6,171 bases of DNA from Deltaproteobacteria bacterium. Lineage in GTDB: Bacteria > Myxococcota_A > UBA9160. Position numbers and translations under genes: made by a program. Below are positions 5,585 through 6,171 of the stretch, piece after piece. The stretch's first letter is position 1. Each line of letters starts with the position of its first letter. The notes under the pieces were generated by a model that was not told where the DNA came from, made no database searches, and saw only the letters and a program-made list of their open reading frames with translations. The stretch covers positions 7,805 to 13,975 of the forward strand of contig DOUU01000310.1 of the NCBI GenBank assembly GCA_003520425.1. Reading direction: 5' to 3'.

Positions 5585-6171
5585 ATGTCGATTGACGAGA
5601 AGATCAAGAGACTGGATGAAATGAACGCCCGCGCCGCCCTCGGAGGCGGCGCGGAGCGCATCGAGCGCCAACACCAGGCCGGGAAGCTGACCGCCCGGGA
5701 GCGCGTGGAGCTCTTGCTCGATCCCGGGACCTTCGTCGAGACCGACCGCTTCAAGGTTCACCGCAACACTGATTTCGGAATGGCGGAGCAGAAGTACCTG
5801 GGAGACGGCGTCGTCACCGGGCACGGCAAGATCGACGGGCGCCAGGTCTTCTTGTTCGCGCAGGATTTCACCGTGTTCGGAGGCAGCCTCTCCGGCGCGT
5901 TCGCGGAGAAGATCTGCAAGATCATGGATCTCGCGCTGAAGACCGGGGCGCCGGTGATCGGCCTCAACGACGGTGCGGGCGCCCGCATCCAGGAGGGGGT
6001 CGTCTCCCTCGGCGGCTACGGCGACGTATTCCTTCGCAACGTCCTGTGCTCGGGGGTGATCCCCCAGATCTCCGCCGTTCTCGGACCTTGCGCCGGGGGC
6101 GCCGTCTATTCACCTGCGATGACGGATTTCATCGTGATGGTGAAAAGCACGAGCTACATGTTCATCACCGG
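5585..6171 (+). CDS. pccB: Acyl-CoA carboxylase carboxyltransferase subunit (propionyl-CoA carboxylase beta type), 3' end outside window
   Basis: This is the N-terminal 195 codons of a biotin-dependent carboxyltransferase subunit, normally about 510-530 residues. The family transfers CO2 from carboxybiotin to propionyl-CoA (or acetyl-CoA), giving methylmalonyl-CoA. The N-terminus has the expected [21 protein letters not shown] segment (20-40) and [10 protein letters not shown] (43-52). It continues with [13 protein letters not shown] (91-103), [12 protein letters not shown] (128-139), SLGGYGDVF (141-149) and the conserved [16 protein letters not shown] (167-182), whose glycines form the acyl-CoA oxyanion hole. 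The ATG at 5585 fits the family start but has no evident Shine-Dalgarno, consistent with coupling to maeB ending 18 bases upstream in the same frame. Closely related alternatives are the methylmalonyl-CoA decarboxylase alpha subunit (MmdA) and the transcarboxylase 12S subunit. Only downstream genes (biotin carboxylase, biotin carrier, or a membrane decarboxylase beta subunit) would tell. The frame is open to the window edge. Confidence 0.93.
   Translation, partial: MSIDEKIKRLDEMNARAALGGGAERIERQHQAGKLTARERVELLLDPGTFVETDRFKVHRNTDFGMAEQKYLGDGVVTGHGKIDGRQVFLFAQDFTVFGGSLSGAFAEKICKIMDLALKTGAPVIGLNDGAGARIQEGVVSLGGYGDVFLRNVLCSGVIPQISAVLGPCAGGAVYSPAMTDFIVMVKSTSYMFIT

Noticed and set aside
4172..5824. 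A 550-codon minus-strand open frame opposite maeB and the start of pccB
   Set aside because: It is an antisense shadow of GC-rich genes. Its His/Asp/Leu/Arg-rich product shows no motif, and it runs across two well-recognised plus-strand genes.

Overview
The window is very GC-rich. All six genes I can support lie on the plus strand: a run of cell-envelope genes, then a run of acyl-CoA and central carbon metabolism genes. The protein types, promoter-like boxes and high GC suggest a Gram-negative bacterium of the former Deltaproteobacteria (Myxococcota, Desulfobacterota, Binatota or a relative). This placement is an impression from the translated proteins, not a phylogenetic result. Two genes are cut by the window edges.

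Envelope block (1-1818). The 3' part of a class A penicillin-binding protein (PBP1A type) is followed after 6 bases by a small lipoprotein with TPR-like helices. After a further 36 bases comes lspA, the signal peptidase II that would mature that lipoprotein. The tight spacing suggests one transcript whose promoter lies upstream of the window.

Regulatory gap (1819-2070). These 252 bases hold a hairpin just after lspA, a good sigma70-type promoter (TTGACA, 17 bases, TAGAAC), a second dyad with the same CGGAT/ATCCG half-sites just downstream of it, and a possible 24-codon leader ORF whose stop overlaps the next start. They lead into an IclR-family regulator.

Metabolic block (2071-6171). The IclR-type regulator is followed by a medium/short-chain-type acyl-CoA dehydrogenase with its catalytic Glu, a malic enzyme of the MaeB type lacking the usual C-terminal phosphotransacetylase domain, and the start of a biotin-dependent acyl-CoA carboxylase carboxyltransferase subunit (PccB-like). 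The last two are only 18 bases apart. A consistent reading, which is inference, is oxidation of odd-chain or branched acyl-CoA. Propionyl-CoA would be carboxylated and enter the TCA cycle as succinyl-CoA, and malic enzyme would return C4 carbon to pyruvate. The IclR protein would be the local regulator.

I see no mobile element, CRISPR array, tRNA or rRNA. The most checkable unusual points are the paired dyads and a partly conserved 19-base element upstream of both iclR and the dehydrogenase, the domain-reduced malic enzyme, and the lipoprotein-lspA pairing. I found no clear evidence for a wholly new system.
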